From: Didymodactylos carnosus
Taxonomy: Eukaryota; Rotifera; Eurotatoria; Philodinida; Philodinidae
Assembly (NCBI GenBank): GCA_905250885.1
Contig: CAJNOQ010000163.1
Location: 1 to 64,000 of the forward strand
DNA: 64,000 bases
Direction: 5' to 3'
Shown: positions 62,725 to 64,000 of the stretch, piece by piece
Position numbering within the stretch: the first letter of the stretch is position 1
Layout: the number at the start of each line of letters is the position of its first letter
Position numbers and translations under genes: made by a program
Notes under the pieces: model-generated
Seen by the model: only the letters and a program-made list of their open reading frames with translations
What the model was told of the DNA's origin: nothing
Databases searched by the model: none

Positions 62725-62898
62725 ATGAATGATTTCAATCAGTTACCAGAATTTATTTTGATAAAAATATTTGATCATATGATAATAATCGATATTCTCT
62801 ACTCTTTTTTCAACTGTAATGAACGTATTAATTCATCATTTAATGGAAAACATTATTTCAAAAACATCATTTTTATTTATCAGCAGAATATTCATTAG
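62725..62898 (+). pseudogene. F-box gene fragment
   Basis: A 57-aa frame starts at the ATG 62725-62727 and gives LPEFILIKIFDHMIIIDILY then SFFNCNERINSSF. This matches the LPdEiL..IF.yl...dll.sF..ln.R.n core of F-box domains, which bind Skp1 in SCF ubiquitin ligases. The frame stops right after the domain, with no substrate-binding region and no visible following exon. It is most likely a truncated copy of a multi-copy F-box family. Confidence 0.6.
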
Positions 62899-63500
62899 CA
62901 GAATTCCAGTATATATGTCGTCGAATACAAAACATTACAAAACAATTTATAATTTAAAGAAAACAAACAAGAGTATAATTTAGATAAATGAATCATTTAC
63001 CAGCTAATCTAGCCCTAATCCAGAATATGAGATCGACCACTAGGTTATCGAATCCGATATTGAATAGAAAACTCATAAATATGTTAGCCGATCTTTTAAC
63101 GGACCGATTCAACTAGTCTTACGCAAGAAATATGGGTTTAAGAAGAAAATTTATTTACCGCATGTTTCCAGCTGTTCTTAAAAGTTATTTCGTGATCTTC
63201 AACTAATAGGCTGGCTCAGTCTACAGGGTCTCATGATCTTTGAGACCGACTTAAACTGGAAATCCCGAACTGGCTCGATCAGATCGAAGTCTGAATCTTC
63301 GATCGCTCATTATTTTTACTTAGAATGTTAGGTTTAATTTACGTTACAGGCCCCTTGAAAATGTGTGCAGAACGCATACTATCTTCTTGTTTAACATTTG
63401 TTTATCGACAAATCATTGAAATCAGAAGTTACAAAAAATGTTCAAAAATTGCTCACTGTTAGAAAGAAGAAAAATACAACTATATATAGAAAAAATCATC
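62899..63500. other. Intergenic, with a possible GC-rich MITE fragment
   Basis: GGCTCAGTCTACAGGGTCTC..GAGACCGAC.. and CTGGCTCGATCAGATCGAAG near 63212-63306 resemble in style the GC-rich elements at 33-34 kb. No gene is seen. Confidence 0.3.
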
Positions 63501-64000
63501 CTATTGCCATTTTTTGTAGACAATTGAGACATCTAGCTCTTTTTCGATTTTTTCCTGCGCTAGTTCTTGAACAATAACACATAAACTAGCTTCAATTATT
63601 ATAGCCAATCTTTTATTATCATAAATCGAATTTATTTGTGCTGCTCTTCGAACAACTTCTTCACCCGTTCCAATTCGCATCCATTCATCATTGTCATTGG
63701 AATTCATGTAAATCATTTCTGTTGTATATTCAATAATGTGCACAGGGTGTTCCCAAAATTTTGATTGACTTTTATTAACCATACATACTAAATCTTCTAA
63801 TCTAATTTCATGAATGAAACCAAGTTGGGATTGATTTATATACACAAGATTGGCACATATATCTATTCTTTTTGAACGATCATCAAATGATGCTGGAGAA
63901 GTGTCAATAAATAAAACCTCACGCCATACACCTAATTTTTTTTCTTCTTCAAAATTTGATGGTATTGGTATAGAACTATTTATATCTAACATTGAATTCA
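63501..64000 (-). CDS. Unrecognised protein, C-terminal part, cut by window edge
   Basis: An open frame of at least 163 codons runs from the right edge to TAG or an equivalent stop at 63501. The first Met is at 63992, but the frame stays open to the edge, so this may be an internal residue and the gene may extend beyond the window. The protein is well balanced in composition: GVWREVLFIDTSPASFDDRS, then RLEDLVCMVNKSQSKFWEHP, IIEYTTEMIYMNSNDNDEWM and a C-terminal helix. No signal peptide or membrane segment is seen. I do not recognise the family. Confidence 0.6.
   Translation of the reverse strand, partial: NSMLDINSSIPIPSNFEEEKKLGVWREVLFIDTSPASFDDRSKRIDICANLVYINQSQLGFIHEIRLEDLVCMVNKSQSKFWEHPVHIIEYTTEMIYMNSNDNDEWMRIGTGEEVVRRAAQINSIYDNKRLAIIIEASLCVIVQELAQEKIEKELDVSIVYKKWQ

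Noticed and set aside
1-64000. tRNA, rRNA, CRISPR arrays, telomeric repeats
   Set aside because: No cloverleaf with a GTTCRANNC loop and paired stems, no rRNA-like sequence, no regularly spaced direct repeats and no telomere-type tandem array was seen by eye.

Overview
The window is eukaryotic: AT-rich, with GT..AG introns that are mostly very short (49 to 126 nt in many cases), animal gene families (SH2B adaptor, RSRC2, protocadherin, fatty acyl-CoA reductase), one intronless bacterial-type kinase gene (anmK), an F-box fragment and many small palindromic DNA elements. This mix best fits a bdelloid rotifer such as Rotaria or Adineta. The assignment is inferred from gene content and not proved.

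Layout. 0-5.3 kb: an SH2B-type adaptor gene (minus, six exons resolved), with an inverted copy of part of its first exon just past its 3' end, then an unrecognised single-exon gene. 5.9-8.6 kb: a broken two-domain fluoride channel gene (FEX/FluC) between two foldback elements. 8.9-11.7 kb: an RSRC2 gene with nine exons. 12-17.7 kb: gene-free, with CTTAAG-rich and other inverted-repeat elements. 17.7-21.7 kb: anmK, then a four-exon gene whose spliced protein carries T4 RNA ligase 1-type nucleotidyltransferase motifs. 21.7-27.3 kb: repeats and one decayed gene. 27.3-30.4 kb: a two-exon fatty acyl-CoA reductase-like gene with altered catalytic residues and a large foldback transposon in its intron. 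31-36.3 kb: a dense patch of non-autonomous DNA elements, including one with CACAGTG ends and a 5-bp target duplication (Transib-like). 37.7-43.5 kb: a small secreted-peptide gene whose exons are split by a 5.5-kb intron. 45.6-50.2 kb: a protocadherin gene (minus, five exons). 51.2-60.3 kb: AT-rich sequence full of microsatellites, with no gene and no palindromic element seen. 60.3-64 kb: another foldback element, an F-box fragment and the edge of an unrecognised gene.

The genes do not form an obvious pathway. The most notable items are the RNA ligase-like gene, the bacterial-type kinase beside it, the FAR-like protein lacking YxxxK, the secreted-peptide gene, the Transib-like element and a 17-bp motif shared by several unrelated-looking elements. 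Splice structures were worked out by hand from reading frame, splice-site dinucleotides and family similarity. No RNA genes or CRISPR arrays were found.
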